Origin: Streptomyces marokkonensis
GTDB lineage: Bacteria > Actinomycetota > Actinomycetes > Streptomycetales > Streptomycetaceae
Direction of reading: 5' to 3'
DNA length: 64,000 nt
Assembly: GCF_008312835.1 (NCBI RefSeq)
Contig: NZ_VSKS01000020.1
Span: forward strand, 1 to 64,000
The first letter of the stretch is position 1. The number at the start of each line of letters is the position of its first letter. Under the pieces are notes generated by a model. That model saw only the letters and a program-made list of their open reading frames with translations. It was not told where the DNA came from and did not search any database. A program made the position numbers and the translations under genes. Positions 9,128 through 18,186 of this stretch are shown here, piece by piece.

Positions 9128-10747
9128 ATGAAGAAGAGACTGTGCGGTGCGGTCGCCGTCCTCGGCGTCGTCCTGGCGGTGACCGGACCACCGGTCCAGG
9201 CATCCGCCGACTCCCGGGCGGGCAGGCCCGCCACCGCCCTGCCGCTGGGCGCGCCGGACCTGACGGAGACCCGCACCACGCGCACCCTGCAGCCGGGCGT
9301 CACCCTCACCCGCATCGTGCGCGGCGCCGTGGACCCCTCGCACCACTGGACGGTCGAGGCGTCCATCCCCGGCGGCGGCACCTCACCGGACCCGGACGCG
9401 CCGCCGGCCACCCTCAAGGACAGGGCGAGCGCCGACGAACTGGCCGCCGAGCTGGGACGCGAGGGATTCCGGGCCCGCGTGGAGCGGGTGACGACACCGA
9501 GGACGGCCGACTACGCGGGCGGCACCCTCGGCTGGCGGGTCCGCATCGGCTCCTTCGGCTCCCAGTCCGCCGCCACCTCCGAACGCACCCGGCTCAGGGC
9601 GGCCGGATTCACCGGATCGGTCACCTACACCGGCTGGGACGGCGGGACAGCGGACCGCGGCCCCTGGCGCGTCGACGTCCTCACCATCGACCCGCGCTCG
9701 TTCCGCGGGAGGCTGGACGCAACGTACGGCCCGGACCTGGAGAACCGCGAGACCACCAGCGCGCTGTCCGACGCCGCCGGCGCCACCGCCGCCGTCAACG
9801 CCGGCTTCTTCGTCCTCGACCCCCGCGCGGGCGCCCCCGGCGACCCGGCCGGCGTGGGCGTGTACGACGGCGGGCTGCTGAGCGAACCCGTGAGCGGACG
9901 CCCCGCCCTGGTCGTCCACGACAACGGCCGGCGGACGGACGTCACCCGCCTCACGTGGCAGGGACGGGTCACCACCGGGCACACCTCCCTGCCCCTGAAC
10001 GGCATCAACCGCGTGCCGGGCCTGATCAGGAACTGCGGCGGCGGCGCGGGCGACAGCCCGACCGCCCTGCCCCTGCACGACGTGACCTGCACCAACCCCG
10101 ACCAACTCGTCGCCTTCACACCCGAGTACGGCCGGAGCACACCGCAGGGCGAGGGCACGGAAGCCGTCCTGGACGCCCGCGGCCGGGTCGTCGAGCTGCG
10201 CACCCCGCGCGGTGGCCCGCTCCCCTCCGGCGGCAGTTCGGTCCAGGCGACCGGACGACGCGTCGCCGACCTGACGGCGTCGGCCCGGCCCGGCGACCGC
10301 CTGCACCTCGGGACCACCCTGCTCGACGACCGAGGACACCGCGTCCCGGCCTCCTCCGGGACGGACATCGTCAACGCGGGCCCGGAACTGGTCCGCGACG
10401 GCCGGCTCCACGTCACCCCCGCCACCGACGGCATGGTCCACCCGGGCGACCCGAGCTGGTACTACGGCTGGGTGCACAAGCGCAACCCGCGCACCCTGGC
10501 CGGAGTCGACGCGGCCGGCCGCACGGTCCTCGTCACCGCCGACGGCCGCAGCACCGACGCCCTCGGACTGAGCATCACCGAGGCCGCGGAGGTCGCCCGG
10601 TCCCTCGGCCTGCGCGACGCGGTCAACCTCGACGGCGGCGGCTCGACGACGATGGTGGCGAACGGCGCCGTGATCAACGACCCGTCCGACGCCGCGGGCG
10701 AACGCCCGGTCGGCGACGCGCTGCTGATCCTGCCGCGCAGAGACTGA
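9128..10747 (+). CDS. Secreted phosphodiester glycosidase (NAGPA family) with SPOR-like repeat region
   Basis: A 539-residue exported protein. The start at ATG 9128 is chosen because it gives a proper signal peptide (MKKRLCGAVAVLGVVLAV ending near ASA); longer in-frame starts destroy it. Residues about 95-165 resemble a SPOR peptidoglycan-binding fold (WRVRIGSFGSQSAATSER). The rest is the NAGPA domain: NAGFFVLDP, LNGINRVPG, and the family hallmark NLDGGGSTTMVANGAVIND near the C-terminus. The family removes GlcNAc-1-phosphodiester caps or similar phosphodiester-linked sugars; bacterial members probably act on cell-wall glycopolymers. The SPOR-like part would anchor it at the wall. Confidence 0.88.
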   Translation: MKKRLCGAVAVLGVVLAVTGPPVQASADSRAGRPATALPLGAPDLTETRTTRTLQPGVTLTRIVRGAVDPSHHWTVEASIPGGGTSPDPDAPPATLKDRASADELAAELGREGFRARVERVTTPRTADYAGGTLGWRVRIGSFGSQSAATSERTRLRAAGFTGSVTYTGWDGGTADRGPWRVDVLTIDPRSFRGRLDATYGPDLENRETTSALSDAAGATAAVNAGFFVLDPRAGAPGDPAGVGVYDGGLLSEPVSGRPALVVHDNGRRTDVTRLTWQGRVTTGHTSLPLNGINRVPGLIRNCGGGAGDSPTALPLHDVTCTNPDQLVAFTPEYGRSTPQGEGTEAVLDARGRVVELRTPRGGPLPSGGSSVQATGRRVADLTASARPGDRLHLGTTLLDDRGHRVPASSGTDIVNAGPELVRDGRLHVTPATDGMVHPGDPSWYYGWVHKRNPRTLAGVDAAGRTVLVTADGRSTDALGLSITEAAEVARSLGLRDAVNLDGGGSTTMVANGAVINDPSDAAGERPVGDALLILPRRD

Positions 10748-10811
10748 CGCCTGCCCCGCCCGTTCCGCAGAACCACCCTTGCAGCGACGAAGCGCATCAC
10801 AGGGAGCCGCC

Positions 10812-11858
10812 GTGCACGCGACTGCGACCACCGTCCTGAACCGCAGAAACCGCCTCCTGCTCGTCCTCGCCGTGCTGCTCGCCACCCTCACCCCGACCGT
10901 CCCGGCGCCGGCCGGTGCGGCCGAGCCGGCCGAGGCACTGGGCGCAGCCGGGGCCTCCCGCCACTCGCCCTCCCGCGGCGCCGAAGTCGTGGGCGTCACC
11001 CGGGTCGCGGACCGCCAGACCGACCTGTCGGTCCGCTCCACGGCACTCGGCGGCCGAACGGTCAAGGTCCGCCTCCTCACCCCCGACGGCTGGAACCCGG
11101 CCGACCGACGCCGACACTGGCCCACCTTCTGGCTCCTGCACGGCTGCTGCGGCGACTACACGTCCTGGACCGCCAGGACCGACGTCGCCGACATCGACAG
11201 CCTGCGCGACGTCCTCGTCGTCATGCCCGAGGCCGGCTGGAACGGCTGGTACAGCGACTGGTGGAATTACGGCCGGGGCGGCGACCCCGCCTGGGAGACC
11301 TTCCACACCGTGGAGCTGCGGCACCTCCTGGAGAGCGACTGGGGAGCCGGCCGCGACCGCGTCGTGGCCGGCCTCTCGATGGGGGGCCAGGGCGCCCTCC
11401 TGTACGCCGCCCGCCACCCCGGCATGTTCAAGGCGACCGCCGCCTACTCCGGCTCCGCGCACCCGCTCCTGAACGACGAGTCGGTCGACCGCGTCATGGG
11501 CTTCTTCGCGGGCCAGAACAACGACCCCCTGCGTGTCTGGGGCGACCCGGTCGCCCAGCGCCACATCTGGCGGGCCCACGACCCCTTCCACCTGGCCAGG
11601 CGTCTCACGTCACTCCCCGTCCACCTGTCCTGCGGTGACGGCACCACCGGCCCGCTGGACGCACCGGGCGGCACGAGCGCCCTCGAGGCCGACTTCAACC
11701 GCCAGAACCACGCCCTGGCCGCGGAGTTGAGGCGCGTGGGCGCGAAGCACCTGACCACCCACTTCTACGGTCCGGGCACCCACTCCTGGGCGTACTGGGA
11801 ACGCGAACTGCACGCGTCGTTGCCGATGCTGCTCGGCGCGCTGCGGGTCGAGGGCTGA
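10812..11858 (+). CDS. Secreted alpha/beta-hydrolase esterase (Ag85/FrmB-like)
   Basis: A 348-residue exported esterase. GTG 10812 is chosen because AGGGAG lies about six bases upstream. An N-terminal signal peptide (LLLVLAVLLATLTP) ends near residue 37. The alpha/beta hydrolase core shows the oxyanion segment LLHGCCGDYTSW (108-119), the nucleophile elbow GLSMGG (S189) and the catalytic-His region GPGTHSWAYW near the C-terminus. The family includes mycolyltransferase Ag85 and S-formylglutathione hydrolase. A secreted streptomycete version probably acts on short acyl esters. It lies 64 bases after the glycosidase gene on the same strand and may be co-transcribed. Confidence 0.85.
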   Translation: MHATATTVLNRRNRLLLVLAVLLATLTPTVPAPAGAAEPAEALGAAGASRHSPSRGAEVVGVTRVADRQTDLSVRSTALGGRTVKVRLLTPDGWNPADRRRHWPTFWLLHGCCGDYTSWTARTDVADIDSLRDVLVVMPEAGWNGWYSDWWNYGRGGDPAWETFHTVELRHLLESDWGAGRDRVVAGLSMGGQGALLYAARHPGMFKATAAYSGSAHPLLNDESVDRVMGFFAGQNNDPLRVWGDPVAQRHIWRAHDPFHLARRLTSLPVHLSCGDGTTGPLDAPGGTSALEADFNRQNHALAAELRRVGAKHLTTHFYGPGTHSWAYWERELHASLPMLLGALRVEG

Positions 11859-11900
11859 GGCCTCTGGGAGTCTGTCGCATGCCGGGCGCGGGCAGTCCGT

Positions 11901-11940
11901 GGCCGGTCGCGCGGTTCCCCACGCCCCTGGGGTGCAGCCC
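11901..11940. repeat. Streptomyces-type GTTCCCC-CGCCCCTG intergenic element
   Basis: GCGCGGTTCCCCACGCCCCTGGGG lies in the 127-base gap between convergent genes. From memory, near-identical GCGCAGTTCCCCGCGCCCCTG sequences are dispersed in streptomycete intergenic regions. The CCCCTGGGG core can form a small hairpin and may serve as a terminator. No second copy was noticed in this window. Confidence 0.45.
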
Positions 11941-11985
11941 GGACCGGAGTGCGAAGAGCGGGCCGGGCGCCGGGTGCGACGGCAC

Positions 11986-12714
11986 TCATCCGCGGGCGCG
12001 CAGGTACGCCTCCAGCTCGGCGGCCCCGGTCAGCAGCGCCCGCCCACGGGCGGACAGCCGGCCGTGCCAGTCGCGCAGCGCCCCCTCCAGGGGCTCCAGC
12101 CCGCCGGCCGTCCGCACCTGCGTGATCAACGGGGCGATCTGTTCCAGCAGATGGCCCCCGCGCCTGAGCTGGTGGACCAGCCGCGCGTCGCGCACGTCGG
12201 CCTCGTCGTAGACCCGGTACCCGGTCACCGGGTCACGGCGCGGCCGCACGAGCCCGGCGTCCTCCCACTTGCGCAACGTCGCCGCCCGGATGCCGAGCTC
12301 CTCGGCCAGCGGGCCGATGAACGTACGGCCCGTCCGGTACGGGTCGGGCCCAGGGCCCGTCCGGGGTGAGAGGTCGTGCAGGGCCCTCTCGACGGCCTGG
12401 AGTGTGCGCCGGTCGTCGAGGAGCTGGACGTGGCTCTCGTCGATCAGGCGGAACGCCTCGTCGGGCGTCTCCCGGTTCACGGCCTGCATGATCGCCGTCG
12501 CCGTCCGGTGGCCGTGGCCGGGTACCAGGGCGAGGAACGCGCCGAGGGCCCGTTCGTGCAGGGGTGTGTAGGCGCGGTAGCCCGTGGCGGTGCGGTCGGC
12601 GGCGGGAAGGATGCCGGCGTCCTCGTAGTTCCTGACCGCCTGGGTGGACAGACCGTGCCGTCGTGCCAGGTCGATCGGCCTGAGTTTCTCACCGCTTTGA
12701 AGGTTGCGCCCCAC
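11986..12714 (-). CDS. Two-domain MerR-family regulator (TioE-like)
   Basis: A 242-residue transcription factor. GTG 12714 is chosen because the upstream extension in the same frame runs over the divergent gene and looks non-coding. Two MerR-type DNA-binding segments are visible: IDLARRHGLSTQAVRNYEDAG followed by GYRAYTPLHERALGAF (about 12-65), and LAEELGIRAATLRKWEDAG followed by GYRVYDEADVRDARLV (about 140-190). This tandem arrangement is that of the TioE family. It is divergent from an erythromycin-esterase gene, with 58 bases and a perfect dyad between them, so local regulation of that gene is the natural inference. The inducer is unknown. Confidence 0.85.
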   Translation of the reverse strand: MGRNLQSGEKLRPIDLARRHGLSTQAVRNYEDAGILPAADRTATGYRAYTPLHERALGAFLALVPGHGHRTATAIMQAVNRETPDEAFRLIDESHVQLLDDRRTLQAVERALHDLSPRTGPGPDPYRTGRTFIGPLAEELGIRAATLRKWEDAGLVRPRRDPVTGYRVYDEADVRDARLVHQLRRGGHLLEQIAPLITQVRTAGGLEPLEGALRDWHGRLSARGRALLTGAAELEAYLRARG

Positions 12715-12752
12715 GGAACGGACGATATCGCGCCCAAGTCTCCACCGAAAGT

Positions 12753-12768
12753 TCAACGATACCGTTGA
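12753..12768. promoter_or_regulatory. Probable operator dyad between merR-type and esterase genes
   Basis: Perfect inverted repeat TCAACG-ATAC-CGTTGA, ending four bases before ATG 12773. On the opposite strand its left arm gives TTGAAC, which could be a -35 hexamer for the regulator gene. Position and symmetry fit a MerR-type operator. The dyad overlaps the place where a ribosome site would be, so the esterase transcript may be leaderless or repressible. Confidence 0.55.
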
Positions 12769-12772
12769 GGCC

Positions 12773-13978
12773 ATGGCAACCGACATCAAGGACATCGCCC
12801 ACTCCGTCGACGCGGCGGCCGTGATGAGACTGCTTCCCGCCCGCCCACGCGTGCTCGCCCTGGGCGAGCCCACCCACGGCGAGGACGCGCTGCTCGACCT
12901 CCGCAACGACCTCTTCCGGCAGCTCGTCGAGCGGGAGGGCTACCGGACGATCGCGCTCGAGACCGACTGCGTGGCGGGCCTGGCCGTGGACGCGTACGTC
13001 ACCTCCGGCACCGGCGCCCTGGACGAGGTCATGGAGCACGGGTTCAGCCACGCATGGGGCGCGTCAGCGGCCAACCGCGAACTGGTGCGCTGGATGCGGG
13101 AGTACAACAACGACCGCCCGGGACCCGAGCAGGTCCGCTTCGCGGGCATCGACGGCCCCCTGGAGATCACCGGCGCCGCGAGCCCGCGCCAGTCCCTCAC
13201 CGCCCTCCACGCCTGCCTCGCGGCCCACGTCGACCCGACGCTGCTCCCCTGCACCGCGGACACGCTCGACCGCCTGCTCGGCCCCGACGAGCCGTGGACC
13301 GACGCGGCCGTGATGACCGACCCGTCCCGGTCCGTGGGCCGGTCGGCCGAGGCGAGGGAGTTGCGGCTGCTCGCCGACGACCTGGTGACACTGCTCGACA
13401 CGCAGGCACCCCATCTGCTCACGGTGACCTCCCGCGACGACCGGGACCGGGCGCGCCTGTACGGGCGTACCGCCACCGGCCTGCTGCGCTACCACTTCTG
13501 GATGGCCGACACCTCACCGGCCCGCATGACCCACCTGCTGGCCACGCGGGACCACATGATGACCGGCAACCTCCTCGCGCTCGCCGCGCGTGGCCCGGTA
13601 CTCGTCCACGCCCACAACAGCCACCTGCAGCGGGACAAGAGCTCGATGCGCATGTGGGACCACCCGCTGCTGGAGTGGTGGAGCGCCGGCGCCCTCGTGA
13701 GCGCCCGCCTGGGCGAGGAGTACGCCTTCCTGGCCACCGCCCTCGGCACGATCCGGCACCACGGAGTGGACACACCGCCCCCGGACACCCTGGAAGGACT
13801 CCTGTACGCCCTCCCGGACGACCCCTGCGTCATCGACTCCTCCCGGCTGGCCGACACTCTCGGTGACCCCCCTCCCGCGCCCCGGGTATCCCCGTACTTC
13901 GGCTACGCCCCACTCGACCCGGCCCAACTGCCGCGCATGCAGGGGGTGGTGTACGTCAGGGACGTCCCGCGCGACTAG
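12773..13978 (+). CDS. Erythromycin esterase family protein
   Basis: A 401-residue cytoplasmic hydrolase of the EreA/EreB/succinoglycan-biosynthesis family. Start ATG 12773 gives MATDIKDIAHSVDAAAVMRLL. Family motifs are present: LGEPTHGEDALL (catalytic-site His and Glu), IALETD, and VHAHNSHLQRD (second His segment, about residues 279-290). Ere enzymes open the macrolactone ring of 14-membered macrolides, but most actinobacterial members have no proven antibiotic substrate. The adjacent TioE-like regulator supports a drug- or metabolite-responsive role. Confidence 0.85.
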   Translation: MATDIKDIAHSVDAAAVMRLLPARPRVLALGEPTHGEDALLDLRNDLFRQLVEREGYRTIALETDCVAGLAVDAYVTSGTGALDEVMEHGFSHAWGASAANRELVRWMREYNNDRPGPEQVRFAGIDGPLEITGAASPRQSLTALHACLAAHVDPTLLPCTADTLDRLLGPDEPWTDAAVMTDPSRSVGRSAEARELRLLADDLVTLLDTQAPHLLTVTSRDDRDRARLYGRTATGLLRYHFWMADTSPARMTHLLATRDHMMTGNLLALAARGPVLVHAHNSHLQRDKSSMRMWDHPLLEWWSAGALVSARLGEEYAFLATALGTIRHHGVDTPPPDTLEGLLYALPDDPCVIDSSRLADTLGDPPPAPRVSPYFGYAPLDPAQLPRMQGVVYVRDVPRD

Positions 13979-14031
13979 GGTCTGTTCCCCGTGAGGTCGT
14001 ACTCGGCCCTCTCACCTCCACTCGGAAGGAC

Positions 14032-14511
14032 GTGACGGCGCTGCTGCTGGGTCTGGGTCTCTTCGTGGTCTGCGCCGTCGGCGCGCTCGTCGCCGCGGCG
14101 GGCGTCGTCTCGGTGGCGCTCCCGGGCAGGCCCGAGCCCTGGGCGGTGCACCTGCTGCGCCGTGCGGCGGCAACCGCCGCGTGGGCGGCCGCGGCCGTCT
14201 ACTCCCTCGGGTTCTTCGGCGTCGCGGCGTCTGAGCAGGCGTTCGGCGACGGCGCGGACTCGATCCCGGCCCCGGCTTGCCGCGACGGCTTCGACGAGGA
14301 GACGAGGCAGGGCCTGACCCACCACCGGTCCTCGTACCTGCCGCTGCGCTTCGACTGCGTCCGCGACGACGGCTCGGTCTACCCCAGTGACCCCGACCAC
14401 GTGTGGATGAACTGGTCGAGCGCGTCCCTGGCCCTGTCCGCCGCCCTGCTCGCCATCGGAGCGGCCTACGCAACCGAGTACCGCACCCGCAAGGCCGCAG
14501 CGGCGTCATGA
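14032..14511 (+). CDS. Small membrane protein, first of a coupled pair
   Basis: A 159-residue protein with an N-terminal hydrophobic helix (LLLGLGLFVVCAVGALVAAAG), a second near residues 45-65 and a third near 130-150. An exposed loop between them contains two cysteines. GTG 14032 is the only start that keeps the first helix, although GGAAGGA sits unusually close to it (one-base spacing). No family recognised. Its TGA overlaps the ATG of the next gene, which has a similar layout, so the two are probably partners. Confidence 0.65.
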   Translation: MTALLLGLGLFVVCAVGALVAAAGVVSVALPGRPEPWAVHLLRRAAATAAWAAAAVYSLGFFGVAASEQAFGDGADSIPAPACRDGFDEETRQGLTHHRSSYLPLRFDCVRDDGSVYPSDPDHVWMNWSSASLALSAALLAIGAAYATEYRTRKAAAAS

Positions 14512-14918
14512 CGCTGCTCGCGGTCTTCGCCGTGCTCGTGATCGCCCGGGTGGCGCTGCGCGGCCTGCTGGTGCATCCGCTCCTGCCGTGGTGGGTGCGG
14601 ACCACGGTGTTCTGGTCGTTGCCGCTCGGCGCCCTCACCTGGGCCGTGATCATGACGGCGGACGACCCCTTCCTCTTCCCGGACACCGCTCCCTGCCCCA
14701 GGGAACCGATGCGCGAGGGCGTCCTGGGGGACGGGGAGGTCTCGGGCATCTCCACCCCGTTCCCGCCGCGCGCCTACTGCCAGTGGGAGGACGGCACCGT
14801 CTACGACCTCGCGCCCGGGGCCACGTTCCTCTTCTGGGTCTTCTTCGCCCTGACGGTCGTACCGCTCGGAGCGGGACTGTGGCACGCCCTGAGGGATCCG
14901 AGGTCGCTCCTGCGCTGA
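14508..14918 (+). CDS. Small membrane protein, second of a coupled pair
   Basis: A 136-residue protein starting at ATG 14508 within the stop of the upstream gene (ATGA). Hydrophobic helices lie at about 2-20, 30-50 and 105-125. The loop between the second and third holds CPREP and YCQWEDGTVYDLAPG, echoing the FDCVRDDGSVY loop of its neighbour. The two proteins look like diverged paralogues with an extracytoplasmic Cys-containing loop. Function unknown. Confidence 0.65.
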   Translation: MTLLAVFAVLVIARVALRGLLVHPLLPWWVRTTVFWSLPLGALTWAVIMTADDPFLFPDTAPCPREPMREGVLGDGEVSGISTPFPPRAYCQWEDGTVYDLAPGATFLFWVFFALTVVPLGAGLWHALRDPRSLLR

Positions 14919-15109
14919 GGTCGGTGCGACATGTTCCCACCGCCGTCAGCGGCAACGCCGCCTTTTGGGGGCGCGAGAATAAGCTCGAAGGCCGAATTCC
15001 GACGGGCACTGCTGTGTAGTGTGCCCTTGCGACGAGGAACTTTACGGCGTTTGCGGGGGTGTGCGATGGGTCCAGTGGAAGCGGCTGGAACGGCGCCGGG
15101 AGCCGGCCG

Positions 15110-17722
15110 GTGAACGGTGGGGGTGGCTCGCAGGACCGGCCGCGGGCGAGCCTACGGGCCGACGCCGACAGCGGTGGGCGGGTTTACCAGGCGCTCGGCA
15201 ACCAGTACATCTACGAAGGCCGGCCCGTAGCGCCCGCCTCGGTCACCAACACGCTCCCTCGTGACACGTTCGCGTTCAACGGACGCGATGGGGAGCTGAC
15301 ACGGCTCATCAACGCTGTGCATCAGGCGTCCGAGTCCGAGGGGCCGTTACCGGTGTTCGCGATCGACGGAATGCCGGGCATCGGGAAGACCGCGTTCGCG
15401 ATCCGAGCAGCACATCTGCTGGCCGGTTCCTTCCCCGACGGGACGCTCTTCGTCAACCTGCACGCACACAGCACAGGGCAGCTTCCGGTCGAACCGGTCG
15501 ATGTGATCGGCTCGCTGCTGAGCATCGTCGGGGTGGCCGCGCAGAACGTCCCCGCCGGGTTGGACGCGCGTGCCGCCATGTGGCGTGACCGGCTCGCCGA
15601 CAAGCGGCTCCTGCTCATCCTCGACAACGTGGCAGGCCACCGCCAGGTGGAGCCGTTGCTGCCCGGGGCGGACAACTGCCTGGTCCTCGTCACCAGCCGA
15701 AGACGGCTCGCCGCCCTGGACGGAGCGGTCTCGATCTCGTTGGGCACCCTTGCTCCCGCCGAAGCCGTCGCCTTGCTGAGTGCCCTCTCGGGCCGGGACC
15801 TCTCCCACACGGAACCTGTCGCCGATGCTCTCGTTCGTCTCTGCGGCTGCCTTCCGCTGGCCGTCTCACTGCTGGCCGGCAGGCTTCGTCACCATCCTCT
15901 CTGGCGGCTCGAAGACCTCGTGGAGGACATGACGGACGCACAGGCGAGGCTGGACGAGCTCCAAGCGGAGGACCGCGCGGTGGCCGCCACGTTCGAACTG
16001 TCCTACCGGGACTTACCCGACGACCTGAGGATCTTCTTCCGGCGGCTGGGGCTCCATCCCGGTGAGGAAATCGACGACTGGGCCGCGGCGGCGCTCACCG
16101 GGGTTCCGCGCGGGAAGGCCCGGCGTCACCTGGCGGCTCTCTACGACGACCATCTGATCGACGAACTGCGCCACGGCCGCTATCGCATGCACGACCTGAT
16201 TCGCGACTACACGCGTGCTCTTGCCGAAGCGGACGGGACCACGAGCAACGAGGAAGCCGTCGGCCGACTGTTTGACTACTACCAGCGCACTGCCTCTCTT
16301 GCCGACCAGCAGTTGAGCCGTACCCTCCGGACAGGCATCCCCTCCGCCTCCGGAGCGTCGGACGCTCCCCATCTGACGACCCGTACCCAGGCGTTGAAGT
16401 GGATGGAGAGTGAACGAGCCAACCTTCTCGCCTGTGCTCAACGCACCATTCAGCGTGCCCAGCATCCGAGGGTCGTGCAATTCGCCCGGTCCATGGCGGG
16501 ATATCTCCAGCAGGCAGGGCCCTGGGACCGGGCCATCGAGATCCATCGCGCGGCCACGGCCGCGGCGGAGCACAATGCCAACGCTCCGGAACAGGCACGT
16601 GCTCTCGTTCGACTGGCGACCGTGCAGTACCTGAGCGGAGACTACCCGCAGGCCCGCGAAGCGGTGAACCGTGCTCTCCGCCTCTACCGCGACGCGAATG
16701 ACCCTTCGGGACAGGCGTCCGCGCTGTGCCATCTCGGCATCATCCACAAACTGACCAACGACCACGACGTGGCCGTCGAGGCCCTGGAACAGTCGCTGTC
16801 GCTCTATCGCGACCTCGCCGACCAGGAAGGGCAGGCCGACGCCCTCACCCAGTTCGGAATCGTCCGGTACTGGCAGTCGGACTATCCGGGCGCCACCCTT
16901 TTGCTGAAACAGGCGTTGCGGCTCTACCGGAGCACGGAGAACGGTCTGGGGCAGGCCAACGCTCTGCACCACCTGGGCCTGGTCCGGTGGCTTCTCGACG
17001 ACTACCCGATGGCGGCCGAAGCGCTCGAGAAGGCCATCGCTCTCTATCGGGAACACGGCAATCTCATCGGGATGGCCGAAGCGCAGAACTGGCTGGGGGC
17101 GGTGTGGTGCGTCACCGGCAGGTACGACGCCGCGGCTCAGACGCAACGCGAGGCACTGGCCGTCTTCCGTGACATGGGCAGTCGCTTCAACGAGTCGGAG
17201 GCGCTCTACAACCTGGGCGTCACGCTCGGCTACGTCGAGGACTACGACGGGGCGGTGAAGTTCCTGGAAGAATCCCTGGCCATGTGCCGATTGGTGCACA
17301 GCCCTCTCGGCGAGGCGGATGCGCTGTGGGCCCTCGGCTCAATGTATCGGCGTACCGGCGCCCACGCTGTGGCCGCCGAAACCCTCGACCAGTCGCTGGC
17401 GCTCTACCGAGAGTTGGACAACGCCCTGGGAGAAGCCGCCGCTCTCAATGAGATCGGGCAGCTGTCGTTCGCTTCGGGCCAGCACGCCCGGGCACTGGAG
17501 CATCACGAGTCGGCGCTGTCCCTCGCACGCTCGCTCAGCAGCCCCTTCGAGGAAGCCCTCGCGCTTGTCGGGATCGGTCGTCATGCCCACCACGCGGGTG
17601 AGACCGAGGCCGCCGTCGAACACCTCCGAGAGGCGCATGCGATGCTCCAGCGCATCGGAGCGGCCGAAGCGAAGAACGTCGAGCGTGAGCTGGCCGGCCT
17701 CGTGCGGGGCCCGGACGACTGA
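15110..17722 (+). CDS. STAND ATPase: NB-ARC domain with C-terminal TPR array; two TTA codons
   Basis: An 870-residue signalling NTPase. GTG 15110 is preferred (GGGAG about eight bases upstream). The N-terminus carries the Gly-rich SGGRVYQALGNQYIYEG segment often seen before streptomycete STAND modules. The NB-ARC domain has Walker A GMPGIGKTA (87-95), Walker B LLLILDN (167-173) and sensor VLVTSRR (192-198). A winged-helix region follows near 300-380. From about 500 to the end there are nine TPR-like repeats. No effector domain is visible; the TPRs would sense a ligand or recruit a partner. In-frame TTA codons at 15347 and 16013 make translation dependent on the bldA tRNA. Many codons end in A or T, unlike most neighbours. 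Confidence 0.85.
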   Translation: MNGGGGSQDRPRASLRADADSGGRVYQALGNQYIYEGRPVAPASVTNTLPRDTFAFNGRDGELTRLINAVHQASESEGPLPVFAIDGMPGIGKTAFAIRAAHLLAGSFPDGTLFVNLHAHSTGQLPVEPVDVIGSLLSIVGVAAQNVPAGLDARAAMWRDRLADKRLLLILDNVAGHRQVEPLLPGADNCLVLVTSRRRLAALDGAVSISLGTLAPAEAVALLSALSGRDLSHTEPVADALVRLCGCLPLAVSLLAGRLRHHPLWRLEDLVEDMTDAQARLDELQAEDRAVAATFELSYRDLPDDLRIFFRRLGLHPGEEIDDWAAAALTGVPRGKARRHLAALYDDHLIDELRHGRYRMHDLIRDYTRALAEADGTTSNEEAVGRLFDYYQRTASLADQQLSRTLRTGIPSASGASDAPHLTTRTQALKWMESERANLLACAQRTIQRAQHPRVVQFARSMAGYLQQAGPWDRAIEIHRAATAAAEHNANAPEQARALVRLATVQYLSGDYPQAREAVNRALRLYRDANDPSGQASALCHLGIIHKLTNDHDVAVEALEQSLSLYRDLADQEGQADALTQFGIVRYWQSDYPGATLLLKQALRLYRSTENGLGQANALHHLGLVRWLLDDYPMAAEALEKAIALYREHGNLIGMAEAQNWLGAVWCVTGRYDAAAQTQREALAVFRDMGSRFNESEALYNLGVTLGYVEDYDGAVKFLEESLAMCRLVHSPLGEADALWALGSMYRRTGAHAVAAETLDQSLALYRELDNALGEAAALNEIGQLSFASGQHARALEHHESALSLARSLSSPFEEALALVGIGRHAHHAGETEAAVEHLREAHAMLQRIGAAEAKNVERELAGLVRGPDD

Positions 17723-18186
17723 CCTCCGACACCGGCCGTCCGCCAGGCTGTCCGTGCACCTGTGCCACTGGCTACACCGAGGAAGTGAACGTGGAGCGGT
17801 TCGCCGCGGGCAAGGTCCTGCGCAGCAGGTACCGGCTGGACCGCATCCTGGGCAGTCTCGTGAAGGTCCTCTCCGAGAGCGCGTGCTGCGACTGGTCGAC
17901 GACCGGCCGCCCGTCCGCCGTCGCACCGCCGCAACTCGTGCGGACGTAGCACGGATTGAGGCGTACGTCGTCCCCGGCCAGCGGGACCGTGCTGGTGCCG
18001 TCCTGCGCGTACGTCGTCGTGAGGTACTGCGGCCGGGCGGGCGGCACGGCGGGCACGGACGCCGCTCATGCCCACCTTGCTCGGGAATGCTCCGTGTGTG
18101 CGGCTTGATGGGGCGCCATGCGTTGATTCGCGGGTGGCGATGGTGCACGTACCGCGCGGCGCCCGGGCCCCGTACGTGTCCCGCCG
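17723..18186. other. Intergenic region with gene relics
   Basis: 464 bases without an intact gene. The plus strand holds a kinase-like N-terminal scrap (17791-17949). On the minus strand about 17855-18056 reads as a protein-like stretch (TVPLAGDDVRLNPCYVRTSC) cut off at the kinase scrap. This looks like a deletion or recombination scar. I cannot assign the second fragment. Confidence 0.4.
17791..17949 (+). pseudogene. Possible Ser/Thr protein kinase N-terminal relic
   Basis: GTG 17791 starts a 52-codon frame reading VERFAAGKVLRSRYRLDRILG, like the run-up to a bacterial Ser/Thr kinase glycine loop. It departs from the family just where GxGGMGxV should begin and stops soon after. The identification rests on about 12 residues only. 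Confidence 0.3.
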
